From Blastococcus sp. CT_GayMR16 (GTDB lineage Bacteria; Actinomycetota; Actinomycetes; Mycobacteriales; Geodermatophilaceae), in NCBI RefSeq assembly GCF_004570875.1, contig NZ_SPQK01000009.1, positions 1 through 64,000 on the forward strand: a DNA stretch of 64,000 nucleotides, written 5' to 3'. Below are positions 7,797 to 16,309 of the stretch, in pieces. Every line of letters starts with the position of its first letter. Position 1 is the first letter of the stretch. Under the pieces are notes generated by a model, which was given only the letters and a program-made list of their open reading frames with translations, did not search any database and was not told the origin of the DNA. A program made the position numbers and the translations under genes.

Positions 7797-7970
7797 ATGG
7801 GTGCCCCGGCCGTCAGCGCGCCCGACACCGGCCGACGGACGCTCCCGGCCCCGCTCGGCTGGGCACTGTGCCTGGCACTCGGCCTGGGCCTCGGTGGGCT
7901 CTGCTGCTTCCCGCTCACCGACAGCTATCTGACCTTCGCGGCGCTCGACCTCCCAGATCTGCCCACCTGA
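7797..7970 (+). CDS. Small single-pass membrane protein, hypothetical
   Basis: 57 residues with one hydrophobic segment (GWALCLALGLGLGGLCCFPL, about 21-40) and a short C-terminal tail. It starts 12 bp after the DUF3097 stop and ends just before a strong terminator, so it could be the second gene of that transcript. No family recognised. Short length makes this tentative. Confidence 0.4.
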   Translation: MGAPAVSAPDTGRRTLPAPLGWALCLALGLGLGGLCCFPLTDSYLTFAALDLPDLPT

Positions 7971-7987
7971 GGCGGGGTCCCGGCGAG

Positions 7988-8042
7988 CGTTGCCCCTGGA
8001 CCGGCCATTCCGCCCATCGAAGCGGCCGGTCCAGGGACAACG
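7988..8042. terminator. Strong bidirectional terminator
   Basis: A 13-bp perfect stem (7994-8006 / 8024-8036) is extended by CGTTG / CAACG after one mismatch, giving about 18 bp of pairing around a 17-nt loop. It lies between the convergent DUF3097 transcript and the aldo/keto reductase gene and can serve both. Confidence 0.8.
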
Positions 8043-8058
8043 CCTCAGCGGTGGGCCG

Positions 8059-8895
8059 CTACCCGGGGATGTAGTTGAACTCGTCGGGGTTGGGGCCGGT
8101 GCGCTCGTCGCGGTTGAGTGCGGAGATCGCCGCCATCGCCGACTGGTCGAGCTCGAAGTCGAAGATCTCGAAGTTCTCCTCGACCCGGCTCCGGGTCACC
8201 GACTTCGGGAAGACGACGTCGCCGCGCTGGATGTGCCAGCGGAGCGTGACCTGCGCCGGGGTCTTCCCGACCTGCCAGGCGATCTCGGCGATGACCGGGT
8301 CGTCGTTCACCTTTCCGCGGGCGATCGGCGCCCAGGCCTCGGTGACGATCTCGTGGTCGGCGTCGAAGGCCCGCAGCTCGTCCTGGCTGAGGAACGGGTG
8401 GGCCTCGACCTGGTTCACCGCCGGCCGCACCTCGGTGGCGCCGAACAGGTTGCGCAGGTGGTGCGGCTGGAAGTTCGAGACGCCGATGGCCCTGACCCGG
8501 CCGCTGGCGTAGATCTCCTCCATCACCTTCCACCGGGCGACGTAGTCGGCCACCGCCGGCAGCGGCCAGTGGATGAGGAAGAGGTCGAGCCGGTCGAAGC
8601 CCAGCTCGGAGAGGCTCGTGTCGAACGACCGGAGGATGTCGTCGCGCTGGAGCCGGTTGTTGTTCAGCTTGCTGGTCACGAAGACCTCGTCGCGCGGGAT
8701 CCCGGAGTCACGGACGGCGAGGCCGACCTCGCGTTCGTTGCCGTACATCTGTGCCGTGTCGATGTGCCGGTAGCCGATCTCCAGGGCGGAGGTCGTGGCC
8801 TTGACGGTGTCCTCGGGCTTGATCTGGAAGACGCCGAACCCCAACTGGGGGATCTCGACGCCGTTGTTGAGGGTGATCGTGGGCACGGATGCCAC
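8059..8895 (-). CDS. Aldo/keto reductase
   Basis: 278 residues, full length for the AKR5-like family of NADPH-dependent (alpha/beta)8-barrel reductases. Visible signatures: GYRHIDTAQMYGNEREVG (catalytic Asp and Tyr), VFVTSKLNNN (catalytic Lys), the catalytic-His segment LFLIHWPLP, IGVSNFQPHHL and the cofactor segment VVFPKSVTRSRVEENFEIFDF. Related enzymes reduce 2,5-diketogluconate, methylglyoxal and other carbonyls; the substrate here is unknown. The GTG at 8895 has a GGAAGGA site at a good distance. Followed directly by a terminator. Confidence 0.93.
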   Translation of the reverse strand: MASVPTITLNNGVEIPQLGFGVFQIKPEDTVKATTSALEIGYRHIDTAQMYGNEREVGLAVRDSGIPRDEVFVTSKLNNNRLQRDDILRSFDTSLSELGFDRLDLFLIHWPLPAVADYVARWKVMEEIYASGRVRAIGVSNFQPHHLRNLFGATEVRPAVNQVEAHPFLSQDELRAFDADHEIVTEAWAPIARGKVNDDPVIAEIAWQVGKTPAQVTLRWHIQRGDVVFPKSVTRSRVEENFEIFDFELDQSAMAAISALNRDERTGPNPDEFNYIPG

Positions 8896-8958
8896 CGGGC
8901 GGTCCTTCCGATCGAGGGGGCGCCGCGCGACAATGGCGCGACCTGCCGAGCTCACCCG

Positions 8959-10224
8959 CTACCCCGCCGCCGGGCGCTCCACGCTCGCCCTTCCACCCCA
9001 TGGGATCTCGTCGTGCTCCGCGGGCCGCCGGCGGAGCAGCGGCGCGCCGGCCAGCGCCAGGAAGGCGGCGAGCGCGGCGGCCAGCGCAGGGACGGCGAAC
9101 GCCGCCTCCGCGCCCCAGTGGTCCACGGCCCAGCCCGCCGCCGCCGACCCCGCGGTGACGCCGAGGGTCAGCCCCGTCGTCGTCCAGGACAGCGCCTCGG
9201 TGAGGGCCGAGCGCGGCACGCGCGACTCCACCAGCGAGAGCCCCGAGACCAGCACCGGCGCGATCGTCAGGCCGGCCACGAAGCCCGCTGCCAGGAGCAC
9301 GGTCAGCGAGCCGACCCCCCACAGCAGCTGCGCTGCGAGCCCGAACAGCACGGCGGTGCCGAGGAATCGGCTGGTCAGCGTGCCCGGGATGCGCGCCACC
9401 CCGTACGCGAGGCCGGCCACCAGGCTGCCCGCGGCGTACACCGCCAGGGCGAGGCCGGCGAATGCCGGCACACCCTCGGCCTCGGTGAACCCCACGACGA
9501 CGACGTCCATGGCCCCGAAGACGATGCCGACCGCCAGGTAGCTCACCGCAACGACGAGGACCGTGGCGTTGAGAGCGGCCCAGCGGCGGGCCGGCTTCTC
9601 CGGGTCGACCGCCTGCACCTGCGGTTCGGTGGCCCGCTGACCGGCCAGCCAGAACCCGCCGACCGCACCCAGGACGATCCCCGTCAGGAAGCCCACGGGC
9701 GGTGCGACGAGCGTGGCCAGCAGCGTCACGAGCGGCGGCCCGACGACGAAGACCACCTCGTCGACGACGGCCTCGAGCGCGAACGCCGTCTGCCGCCGGG
9801 CCGGGTCCTCGAGGGCCTCGGCCCAGCGGGCGCGCACCAGCGACCCGATGTTGGGACCGCTCGCCCCGGTGAGCGCGGCGAGCACGAACCAGCTCCACCG
9901 CGGCCCGTCCGCGACGACGACGCTGACGAACGCGATGCCGGAGATCAGATAGGCCGTCATGGCCCAGTGCAGGATCGTGCCCTGACCGCGGCGGTCCATG
10001 GCCCGGGCCCACTGCGGGCTGGCCACCGAGAAGCTCAGCGCGAGCGTGCCGGAGACCGCGCCGGCCAGCGCGTAGCTGCCGGTCTCCCCCGCGACGAGCA
10101 GCACCGCGCCGAGGCCGAGCATGGGGATGGGCAGCCGGGCGACCCAGCCGGCAAACGAGAACGCACCCGACCCGGGGACGGCGAACAGGCGGACGTACGG
10201 ACTGAAGACGGTGCGGGGCGACAC
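8959..10224 (-). CDS. MFS transporter
   Basis: 421 residues with about 12 hydrophobic segments and the loop 2-3 motif region SPQWARAMDRRGQGTIL. The long central loop after helix 6 (ATEPQVQAVDPEKPARRW) is typical of drug/sugar efflux MFS proteins of actinobacteria. A GTG at 10224 preceded by GAGAG is used. The substrate cannot be inferred. It is divergent from moaA with a 136-bp intergenic region. Confidence 0.85.
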   Translation of the reverse strand: MSPRTVFSPYVRLFAVPGSGAFSFAGWVARLPIPMLGLGAVLLVAGETGSYALAGAVSGTLALSFSVASPQWARAMDRRGQGTILHWAMTAYLISGIAFVSVVVADGPRWSWFVLAALTGASGPNIGSLVRARWAEALEDPARRQTAFALEAVVDEVVFVVGPPLVTLLATLVAPPVGFLTGIVLGAVGGFWLAGQRATEPQVQAVDPEKPARRWAALNATVLVVAVSYLAVGIVFGAMDVVVVGFTEAEGVPAFAGLALAVYAAGSLVAGLAYGVARIPGTLTSRFLGTAVLFGLAAQLLWGVGSLTVLLAAGFVAGLTIAPVLVSGLSLVESRVPRSALTEALSWTTTGLTLGVTAGSAAAGWAVDHWGAEAAFAVPALAAALAAFLALAGAPLLRRRPAEHDEIPWGGRASVERPAAG

Positions 10225-10360
10225 GGGTTCTCTCGCGCTCTCTGGCCACAGGCGAGTGCGGGAAATCCTCCGCCGGGCTCTCGGGTGGCAGCACGAGCCT
10301 AGCTGCGGAAGCTGACCACCCCCGACCGCATTTCGCCCGTTTCGGCACTACATTCGGCCT

Positions 10361-11413
10361 GTGAGCAGCAGCCCCTTGCCCGATCCCTGGGTGCGCCCTG
10401 CCCAGGACGCCCAGCCGGGGAGCGGTGGGCTGGTCGACAAGCACGGCCGCGTGGCCACCGACCTGCGGGTATCGCTGACCGACCGGTGCAACCTGCGCTG
10501 CACGTACTGCATGCCGCCCGAGGGTCTGGACTGGCTGCCCAAGGTCGAGGTGCTCACCGACGAGGAGATCTCGCGGCTGGTGCGCATCGGCGTGGAGCAC
10601 CTCGGGATCGACGAGGTCCGGTTCACCGGCGGCGAGCCGCTGCTCCGCCCCGGCCTGGTAGGCATCGTCGCCGCCGCGACGGCGCTCTCCCCGCGCCCCG
10701 AGGTCAGTCTCACCACGAACGCCATCGGGCTCGCGCGCGTCGCCCCGGCTCTGGCCGCCGCCGGTCTCGACCGGATCAACTGCAGCCTCGACACCGTCGA
10801 CCCGGCCCGCTTCAAGCAGCTCACCCACCGCGACCGCCTGGACGACGTCATCGCCGGTCTCGCCGCGGCCCAGGCGGCCGGACTCACCCCGGTGAAGGTC
10901 AACGCCGTCCTGCTGCGGGGGATCAACGAGGCCGACGCCCTGCCGCTGCTGGACTTCTGCCTGGAGCACGGCTACCAGCTGCGCTTCATCGAGCAGATGC
11001 CGCTGGACGCCCACCACGCGTGGACCCGCGGCGAGATGGTGACGGCCGAGGACATCCTCGCGCAGCTGACGGCCGCGCACACGCTCACGCCGGACACCGA
11101 GGACCGCGGCTCGGCGCCCGCCGAACGGTGGCTGGTGGACGGCGGTCCGGCGACCGTCGGCGTCATCGCGTCGGTGACCCGCAACTTCTGCGGGGCCTGC
11201 GACCGGACCCGGCTGACCGCCGACGGCCAGATCCGCAACTGCCTGTTCGCCCGCGAGGAGTCCGACCTCCGGACGGCGATGCGCGAGGGTGCCACCGACC
11301 AGGAGCTGGCCGACCGCTGGCGGACCGCGACCCTGAGCAAGCTGCCCGGCCACGGCATCGACGACCCGAGCTTCCTGCAGCCCAGCCGGCCGATGTCGGC
11401 GATCGGCGGCTGA
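10361..11413 (+). CDS. moaA: GTP 3',8-cyclase MoaA
   Basis: 350 residues. First step of molybdenum cofactor synthesis: radical-SAM conversion of GTP to 3',8-cyclo-GTP. The SAM cluster motif is CNLRCTYC (Cys43, Cys47, Cys50); the second Fe-S cluster uses Cys277, Cys280 and Cys294 in NFCGACDRTRL...RNC. The FTGGEPLLRP segment and the C-terminal GG dipeptide, which is needed for activity in the family, are intact. The GTG lies 6 nt after a -10-like TACATT (10349-10354), suggesting leaderless transcription. Forms a tight pair with moaD. Confidence 0.97.
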   Translation: MSSSPLPDPWVRPAQDAQPGSGGLVDKHGRVATDLRVSLTDRCNLRCTYCMPPEGLDWLPKVEVLTDEEISRLVRIGVEHLGIDEVRFTGGEPLLRPGLVGIVAAATALSPRPEVSLTTNAIGLARVAPALAAAGLDRINCSLDTVDPARFKQLTHRDRLDDVIAGLAAAQAAGLTPVKVNAVLLRGINEADALPLLDFCLEHGYQLRFIEQMPLDAHHAWTRGEMVTAEDILAQLTAAHTLTPDTEDRGSAPAERWLVDGGPATVGVIASVTRNFCGACDRTRLTADGQIRNCLFAREESDLRTAMREGATDQELADRWRTATLSKLPGHGIDDPSFLQPSRPMSAIGG

Positions 11414-11417
11414 GCCG

Positions 11418-11657
11418 ATGGTGACTGTGCGCTACTTCGCCGGGGCCCGGGCGGCCTCCGGCGTCGACACCGAGAGCCGCGAGGCGGGAACGCTCGACGA
11501 GCTCGTCGGGCAGGTCGTCGAGGCGCACGGCGAGAAGCTGGAGCGCGTCCTGACCGCCTGCTCCTTCCTCGTCGACGGAACCTCCACCCGGGACCGGACG
11601 TTGGCGCTGTCACCCGGGGCGGTGGTGGACGTCCTGCCGCCGTTCGCCGGAGGCTGA
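11418..11657 (+). CDS. moaD: MoaD/ThiS-family sulfur carrier
   Basis: 79 residues with the beta-grasp pattern and the C-terminal PPFAGG ending: the terminal glycine forms the thiocarboxylate used by MoaE in molybdopterin synthase. Starts 4 nt after the moaA stop. moaE is not adjacent but lies 1.7 kb further on, on the other strand. Confidence 0.93.
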   Translation: MVTVRYFAGARAASGVDTESREAGTLDELVGQVVEAHGEKLERVLTACSFLVDGTSTRDRTLALSPGAVVDVLPPFAGG

Positions 11658-11758
11658 CAGGCCCGGGAGCATCGCAGCGAGCGCCAGCGAGCGAGGAGCG
11701 GACCCGGCGGCGGAAGCCGACCAGCGGCAGGGCGGATGACCTGCGGAAGGATGGGCTC

Positions 11759-11962
11759 ATGAGCATCTTCGACAAGGTGAAGGTCAAGGCGCAGGAGCTG
11801 CTGGGCCGCGCGGAGCAGGTCTACGGCGAGTCCCACGGCGACGCCGCGGCCTCGGTCGCGGGCGAGGCCAATGTGCTGGAGGCCGAGGTCGAGGAGGAAG
11901 AGCTCGAGCGCGAGGAGCGCGAGCGCCACGGCGACGACGACGGGCTCGCCGGCGCGCGCTGA
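11759..11962 (+). CDS. Small acidic CsbD-like protein, hypothetical
   Basis: 67 residues, very charged: an amphipathic start DKVKVKAQELLGRAEQVYGE followed by an acidic helix (about 38-62). The N-terminal half is reminiscent of CsbD-type stress proteins, but the match is weak. The 100 bp upstream contain a diverged GAGC/GCGAGC-rich segment (11661-11710) similar in style to repeat family A. Confidence 0.6.
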   Translation: MSIFDKVKVKAQELLGRAEQVYGESHGDAAASVAGEANVLEAEVEEEELEREERERHGDDDGLAGAR

Positions 11963-11970
11963 CGACCGAC

Positions 11971-12816
11971 GTGCGCGCGCAGCAGGCGACCGATCCGGTC
12001 GCCTACCACGCGGAGGGCCCGGTCTGGTCCGACCGCTGGGGCGGCCTCCGGTGGGTGGACATGCTCGCCGGCGACGTCCTCTCGCTGGCCGAGGACGGAA
12101 CGGTCCGGCGCAGCCACGTCGGGAGCGTCGCGGCCGCGCTGCGACCCCGCCGCGGCGGCGGAGCGGTCATCGCCGTCGAGCGGGGCGTCGTCCTCGAGGA
12201 GACCGACGGCTCGCTGACGCCCCTGGAGCCCGCGTGGTCCGACCCCGCAGTGCGGATGAACGAGGGCGGCTGCGATCCCGACGGCCGGTTCTGGTGCGGG
12301 TCCATGGCCTACGACCAGCGGCAGGGCGCGGCTGCGCTCTACCGGCTCGACGCCGACCGGTCGGTCCACCGGGTGCTGGACGGCGTCACCGTCTCCAACG
12401 GCCTCGACTGGAGCCCGGACGGGTCCCTCGCGTACTACGACGACACCGCGACCCACCGCGTCGACGTGTTCGACTACGACCGGGACGCCGGCCTGACCGG
12501 GCGCCGTCCCTTCGTGCGGCTGCCCGAGGACGGCCATCCCGACGGGCTGACCGTCGACGCCGACGGCGGTGTGTGGGTGGCCCTGTTCGGCAGCGGGGTC
12601 GTGCACCGCTACACCCCGGCGGGCCGCCTGGACGACGTCGTAGAGGTGCCCGCGGCGCAGGTGACCGCCTGCACGTTCGGCGGGCCACGCCTGGACCGCC
12701 TGTTCATCACCACCTCGCGGGAGGGCCTCGACCCCGGCGACGACCCGCTCGCCAGCTCGCTGTTCGTGGTCGACGCCGGCGTCGTGGGACTGCCGGCACG
12801 TGAGTTCGCCGGCTGA
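11971..12816 (+). CDS. SMP-30/gluconolactonase-family protein
   Basis: 281 residues forming a six-bladed propeller by family analogy. Metal-site segments are visible: the glutamate in YHAEGPVW (near residue 14), NEGGCDPDGRFWCGSM, SNGLDWSPDG and GHPDGLTVDADGGVW, supplying the Asn/Asp ligands. The family hydrolyses sugar lactones such as gluconolactone. The GTG at 11971 begins 8 nt after the preceding small ORF, so co-transcription is likely. Confidence 0.88.
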   Translation: MRAQQATDPVAYHAEGPVWSDRWGGLRWVDMLAGDVLSLAEDGTVRRSHVGSVAAALRPRRGGGAVIAVERGVVLEETDGSLTPLEPAWSDPAVRMNEGGCDPDGRFWCGSMAYDQRQGAAALYRLDADRSVHRVLDGVTVSNGLDWSPDGSLAYYDDTATHRVDVFDYDRDAGLTGRRPFVRLPEDGHPDGLTVDADGGVWVALFGSGVVHRYTPAGRLDDVVEVPAAQVTACTFGGPRLDRLFITTSREGLDPGDDPLASSLFVVDAGVVGLPAREFAG

Positions 12817-12861
12817 ACCGGAACGGGGTTGATCCGCCTCTCATCAGGGAATACGAGGCCC

Positions 12862-13353
12862 GTGGTTCCGGGCGGGATCGGAGACGTCGCGCCCTGGCCG
12901 GACTGGAGTGCCGCAGCCAGGGGAGCGCTCGAGTTCCTGCACGAGCACGTCGGCTGGGACCTCTGGATGGTCACTCGGGTCGTGGACGACTGCCAGTACG
13001 TCCTGTGCTCCTACCCCGACGGCGCGGTCCGGCCCGGGGCCCGCATCTGGTGGGAGGAGAGCTTCTGCCGGCAGATGATCGAGGGCCGGGCCCCCCGGGT
13101 CGCGACCGTGACCGCCGCCATCCCGGCGTACGCCGCACTGACCAAGGGGCTGGGGCGCGACGTCGCGGCCTACATCGGCGTTCCGCTGGTCACCGCGGAC
13201 GGGCAGCTGTTCGGCACGCTCTGCGGGGTGGCGTTCCGGGCGAAGCCGCTCAGCGCCGCGCGAGACCTACGACTCGTGGAGACGATCGCGCGGATGCTCA
13301 GCACCCTGCTGGCCGCCGGCGTCGAGCCCCCGACGCCGCCGGACCTGCCCTAG
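12862..13353 (+). CDS. GAF-domain protein
   Basis: About 163 residues containing a single GAF domain: GALEFLHEHVGWDLWMVTRV, AYIGVPLVTADGQLFGTLCG and a C-terminal helix RDLRLVETIARML. Stand-alone GAF proteins of this size usually serve as small-molecule or redox sensors; ligand unknown. The frame is open from a TTG at 12829; I prefer the GTG at 12862, which leaves the domain intact. It converges on moaE with a 4-bp overlap of stops. Confidence 0.78.
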   Translation: MVPGGIGDVAPWPDWSAAARGALEFLHEHVGWDLWMVTRVVDDCQYVLCSYPDGAVRPGARIWWEESFCRQMIEGRAPRVATVTAAIPAYAALTKGLGRDVAAYIGVPLVTADGQLFGTLCGVAFRAKPLSAARDLRLVETIARMLSTLLAAGVEPPTPPDLP

Positions 13354-13760
13354 GGGCAGGCCACCCATTCCTCCTCGCCGTCGGTGAAGACCTGCCGCTT
13401 CCAGATCGGCAGCCGCTTCTTCACCTCGTCGACGAGTTCGGCACACGTCGCGAAGGCCTGATCCCGGTGCGACGCGCTGACCGCGCAGGCCAGCGCGACG
13501 TCCCCGATTCCGAGCAGGCCGATCCGGTGCGAGACGGCGACGGCGTGCACGTCGGGCCGCGCGGCGAACTCCTCCGCCAGCTCGCGGATCACGTCGGGAG
13601 CGGTCGGATGGCCGACGTACTCGAGCTCGGTCACCGACCGGCCGCCGTCGTGGTCCCGGACCACACCGGAGAAGGAGACGACGGCGCCGGCGGCCTTGTC
13701 AGTCACGGCGTCCTCGTGCTCGGCCACGGACAGTGGCTCGTCGACGACCCGGGCGATCAC
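13350..13760 (-). CDS. moaE: Molybdopterin synthase catalytic subunit MoaE
   Basis: 136 residues. With MoaD it inserts two sulfurs into cyclic pyranopterin monophosphate to give molybdopterin. Family segments: GAVVSFSGVVRDHDGGRSV, LEYVGHPTAP, the HRIGLLGIGD loop, and VKKRLPIWKRQVFTDGEEEW, which carries the active-site lysines. Its ATG overlaps the stop of the MocA-like gene (ATGA), forming a two-gene Moco operon. Confidence 0.96.
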   Translation of the reverse strand: MIARVVDEPLSVAEHEDAVTDKAAGAVVSFSGVVRDHDGGRSVTELEYVGHPTAPDVIRELAEEFAARPDVHAVAVSHRIGLLGIGDVALACAVSASHRDQAFATCAELVDEVKKRLPIWKRQVFTDGEEEWVACP

Positions 13761-14338
13761 GGCGCCGAAGGTACCCCGGACGGCGGGACGTCGAGGTCGG
13801 TCGGATCCGCGAGGCCGGTGCAGTCGACCTCGAGGACGTCGTGTGCGGCCAGGTAGCGGCGGGCGCCCTCGTCGCCGGTGGCCGTCTCGATCACGCCGGC
13901 CCAGTGCTCCCGTCCCAGGAGCACCGGGTGCGCGCGGACCCCGCCGTAGGTCGCGACGGCGAGTGCGTCAGGGGAGGCGTGCCCGGCCACGCGGGCCAGC
14001 GCCTCCGGCGTCATCCCCGGCACGTCGACGAGGAGCAGGAGCGCGGCGTCGACGCGGCCGGGCCAGCCGCGCAGGCCGTCGAGGCCGACGCGCAGCGAGG
14101 AGGCCATCCCGGTCTCCCAGTCCTGATTGGCGAGCACCGTGGCCCCGCCGAGGTCGGCCGCCCGCCAGACGTCGACCGCCTGCGCACCGAGGACGACGAG
14201 CACCGGGTCGCAGATCGCGGTCGCCGTCCGGACCGCGCGCTCGACGAGCAGGCTGCCCTCGTACTCGACCAGCGCCTTCGGCATCCCGTACCGGCGTCCT
14301 CCCCCCGCCGCGAGGACGACAGCGGCGACCGTGTTCAC
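13757..14338 (-). CDS. MocA/MobA-like nucleotidyltransferase
   Basis: 193 residues. The N-terminal nucleotide-binding signature AAVVLAAGGGRRYGMPKAL is characteristic of molybdenum cofactor guanylyl/cytidylyltransferases. LLLLVDVPGMTPEAL contains the metal-binding aspartate, and AHPVLLGREHW the family C-terminal segment. The LAAGGGRRYGMPK form and the presence of XdhC and Cox-type accessory genes favour a MocA-type cytidylyltransferase, which makes the dinucleotide cofactor of xanthine/CO-dehydrogenase-type enzymes; the base specificity cannot be proven by eye. Translationally coupled to moaE. Confidence 0.85.
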   Translation of the reverse strand: MNTVAAVVLAAGGGRRYGMPKALVEYEGSLLVERAVRTATAICDPVLVVLGAQAVDVWRAADLGGATVLANQDWETGMASSLRVGLDGLRGWPGRVDAALLLLVDVPGMTPEALARVAGHASPDALAVATYGGVRAHPVLLGREHWAGVIETATGDEGARRYLAAHDVLEVDCTGLADPTDLDVPPSGVPSAP

Positions 14339-15612
14339 GCCCCCAGCCTCTCAGCGCGCCCGGCGGGTTCGGACTCCGGCCTCCGGAGCTCGCGCCACGG
14401 CCCGCCGAGCAGCGGCGTCAGGACGAGCAGTACGTAGGCGAGCCCCACCGCCACCAGTGTTGTCCGCAGCCCGACCTGCTCGACCGCGACCCCGCCCAGC
14501 AACGAGCCGACGGGCATCGCGGCCCAGGCACCGGCTCCGATCAGTCCGTAGACGCGCGCCCGCATGCCGGCCGGCACCCGCTCGAGCTTGACCGCGCCGA
14601 TGATCGGGTTGATCGCCCCGGCGCCGAGGCCGGAGAGCAGCGTGACCGCGAGGATGCCCGGCAGGGGCAGGCCGGCCGCCAGGGCGAAGTACGGCGGTCC
14701 CCCCGCGAGGGCGAAGGCCAGCACGAAGGTCGCGCGACGGGGCAGGCGGTGGCCGACGGCGCTGAAGGTCAGCGAGCCGACGACGGCACCCCCGGCCATC
14801 GCTCCGACGATCAGGCCGAAGGCCACGGCGCCGCCCAGTTCCCGGTCGGCGTAGACGGGGAGCAGCACCGTGCCCTTGGCGGCGTCGAACATGTTGGTCA
14901 GCAGCACCAGCAGGACCAGCGCCCGCAACAGGGGCTCCCGCAGCGTGAACGTCAGACCCTGACGGAGCTGCCGCCAGTAGCCGCCGGCGCTCTCGTCGAC
15001 GGCGACGGCACCGAGGGCGGCGGGCACCCACCGCGCCACCAGTCCGGCGCTCAGCACGAACGTCCCCGCGTCCAGAGCGAGCACGGTCAGCGGACCGAGG
15101 AGGGCCACGCCCACTCCGGCCAGCGGGGCGCCGAGCAGCCGAGCGCCGCGCTCCACTGCCTCGAACAGGCCGACGGCACGCTCGAGCGGTGTACCGGCGA
15201 CCTCTGCGGCGGCCGGCAGCAACGCGCTGCGTGCCATCTCCCCCGGTGTGTCCAACAGGCCGGTGAGGACCACGAGGGCCAGCAGGGCCGGGAAGGACAG
15301 ACCGACGGTGGCGTCCAGCAGCGGGACGAGTCCGATGGAGACACCGCTCGCGAGATCGGCCAGGACGCTGGCCCGCCGGTAGCCGAGACGGTCGACGAGG
15401 ACGCCGCCGAACGCTCCGCCGAGGACGACGGGCACCGTCGCCGCCGCCCCGGTCAGTCCGGTCGCTGCGGCCGATCCGGTCTCCGTCAGCACGTACAGCG
15501 GCAGCGCGATCAGCGTGAGGACGTTCCCGGTCAGGGAGACGCCGTGCGCGGCGACGAGCGCGATCAGCGGCCGACGCGAGCGCCCCCGAGCGGACGGAGG
15601 ACGTGTCGCCAT
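14335..15612 (-). CDS. MFS exporter under ArsR-type control
   Basis: 425 residues, about 12 hydrophobic segments, similar to the enterobactin/macrolide exporter-type MFS group (GGVLVDRLGYRRASVLADLA between helices 2 and 3; VPAGMRARVYGLIGAG after helix 10). The ATG at 15612 is preceded on the minus strand by a TTGACA -35, a 16-bp spacer, TATCTT and 6 nt, so the mRNA is probably leaderless and an upstream in-frame start inside the operator (15633) is not used. Divergent from the ArsR-like regulator gene. Its stop overlaps the start of the MocA-like gene by 4 bp. Confidence 0.88.
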   Translation of the reverse strand: MATRPPSARGRSRRPLIALVAAHGVSLTGNVLTLIALPLYVLTETGSAAATGLTGAAATVPVVLGGAFGGVLVDRLGYRRASVLADLASGVSIGLVPLLDATVGLSFPALLALVVLTGLLDTPGEMARSALLPAAAEVAGTPLERAVGLFEAVERGARLLGAPLAGVGVALLGPLTVLALDAGTFVLSAGLVARWVPAALGAVAVDESAGGYWRQLRQGLTFTLREPLLRALVLLVLLTNMFDAAKGTVLLPVYADRELGGAVAFGLIVGAMAGGAVVGSLTFSAVGHRLPRRATFVLAFALAGGPPYFALAAGLPLPGILAVTLLSGLGAGAINPIIGAVKLERVPAGMRARVYGLIGAGAWAAMPVGSLLGGVAVEQVGLRTTLVAVGLAYVLLVLTPLLGGPWRELRRPESEPAGRAERLGA

Positions 15613-15614
15613 AG

Positions 15615-15660
15615 TGTGAAGATAGAACTTCACATGTGGATGTCAAGGTGGAACTTCACG
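15615..15660. promoter_or_regulatory. Duplicated operator in a divergent promoter
   Basis: Two related 20-bp sites: TGTGAAGATAGAACTTCACA (15615-15634, arms TGTGAAG / CTTCACA) and TGTCAAGGTGGAACTTCACG (15641-15660). They are 26 bp apart centre to centre. Site 1 covers the -10 (15619-15624, minus strand) of the MFS gene. Site 2 covers that gene's TTGACA -35 (15641-15646) and ends directly before a -10-like TATGCT (15662-15667) of the regulator gene. Binding by the adjacent ArsR-like protein is inferred. Confidence 0.7.
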
Positions 15661-15673
15661 TTATGCTGGGCGA

Positions 15674-16309
15674 ATGGTGCGGAACAGTCGCTGGGGCGTG
15701 CAGCTCACCGATCCGGCGGTGCTCAAGGCGCTGGCACATCCTGCCCGGTTGCAGATGCTCGACGTCCTGCAGGACAGCGAGGGCGCGACCGCGACGCAGT
15801 GCGCGGCGGTCGTCGGGCTCAGCGCGAGCGCCTGCTCCTGGCACCTGCGGCTGCTCCACCGGGCCGGACTGGTGGAGCACGCCGACCCGGGCGCAGACGG
15901 GCGGGAGCGACGCTGGCGCAGCAGTGTGCCGAGCTGGCAGGTCAGCCGGGACGCGATCGAGGCCGACGTCGTGGAGGCCAGAGCCCTCGACATGGCGGTG
16001 ACGAGATCACTGCTGGAGGCGTCCGACGCGGCGGTGGAGACGTTCACGACGGCGTCCGCCCAGGGGGACGAGACGCTGCAGTGGCGACGCGCCGCTCTCG
16101 TCAGCAATTCCACCCTGTGGCTCACCGCTGAGGAGCTGCTGGACGTCACCGAGAAGGTGGGGGAGTTGCTCGAGCCCTACCGGCGGTCCTCCCGCACCAG
16201 CGCCCCGGAGGACGCGCGGATCACTCACGCCGCACTGCGCTTCGTGCCGCAGCGCGCGCGACTCGACGGCACTCGCGCCCACCGGACGCCGGACGATCAG
16301 CGCGCGTAG
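15674..16309 (+). CDS. ArsR-like winged-helix regulator
   Basis: 211 residues. N-terminal winged HTH (about 10-85): DPAVLKALAHPARLQMLDVL, ATQCAAVVGLSASACSWHLR with the recognition helix, and LVEHADPGADGRERRWR as the wing. The C-terminal half is helical and of unknown ligand. The ATG is 6 nt after a TATGCT -10, consistent with a leaderless transcript. The duplicated operator upstream suggests it represses itself and the divergent exporter. It overlaps modC by 13 bp tail to tail. Confidence 0.88.
   Translation: MVRNSRWGVQLTDPAVLKALAHPARLQMLDVLQDSEGATATQCAAVVGLSASACSWHLRLLHRAGLVEHADPGADGRERRWRSSVPSWQVSRDAIEADVVEARALDMAVTRSLLEASDAAVETFTTASAQGDETLQWRRAALVSNSTLWLTAEELLDVTEKVGELLEPYRRSSRTSAPEDARITHAALRFVPQRARLDGTRAHRTPDDQRA

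Noticed and set aside
7990-10302. Long plus-strand open frame (770 codons)
   Set aside because: Antisense to the aldo/keto reductase and MFS genes, with no domain-like segments and a biased composition.
10225-10360. Possible Moco riboswitch upstream of moaA
   Set aside because: The 136-bp leader region shows none of the conserved Moco-RNA sequence blocks I know, and a -10 element directly before the start argues for a leaderless mRNA.
15613-15633. Upstream ATG for the MFS gene at 15633
   Set aside because: It would place the start codon inside operator 1 and upstream of the -10, so it could not be in the mRNA from the predicted promoter.
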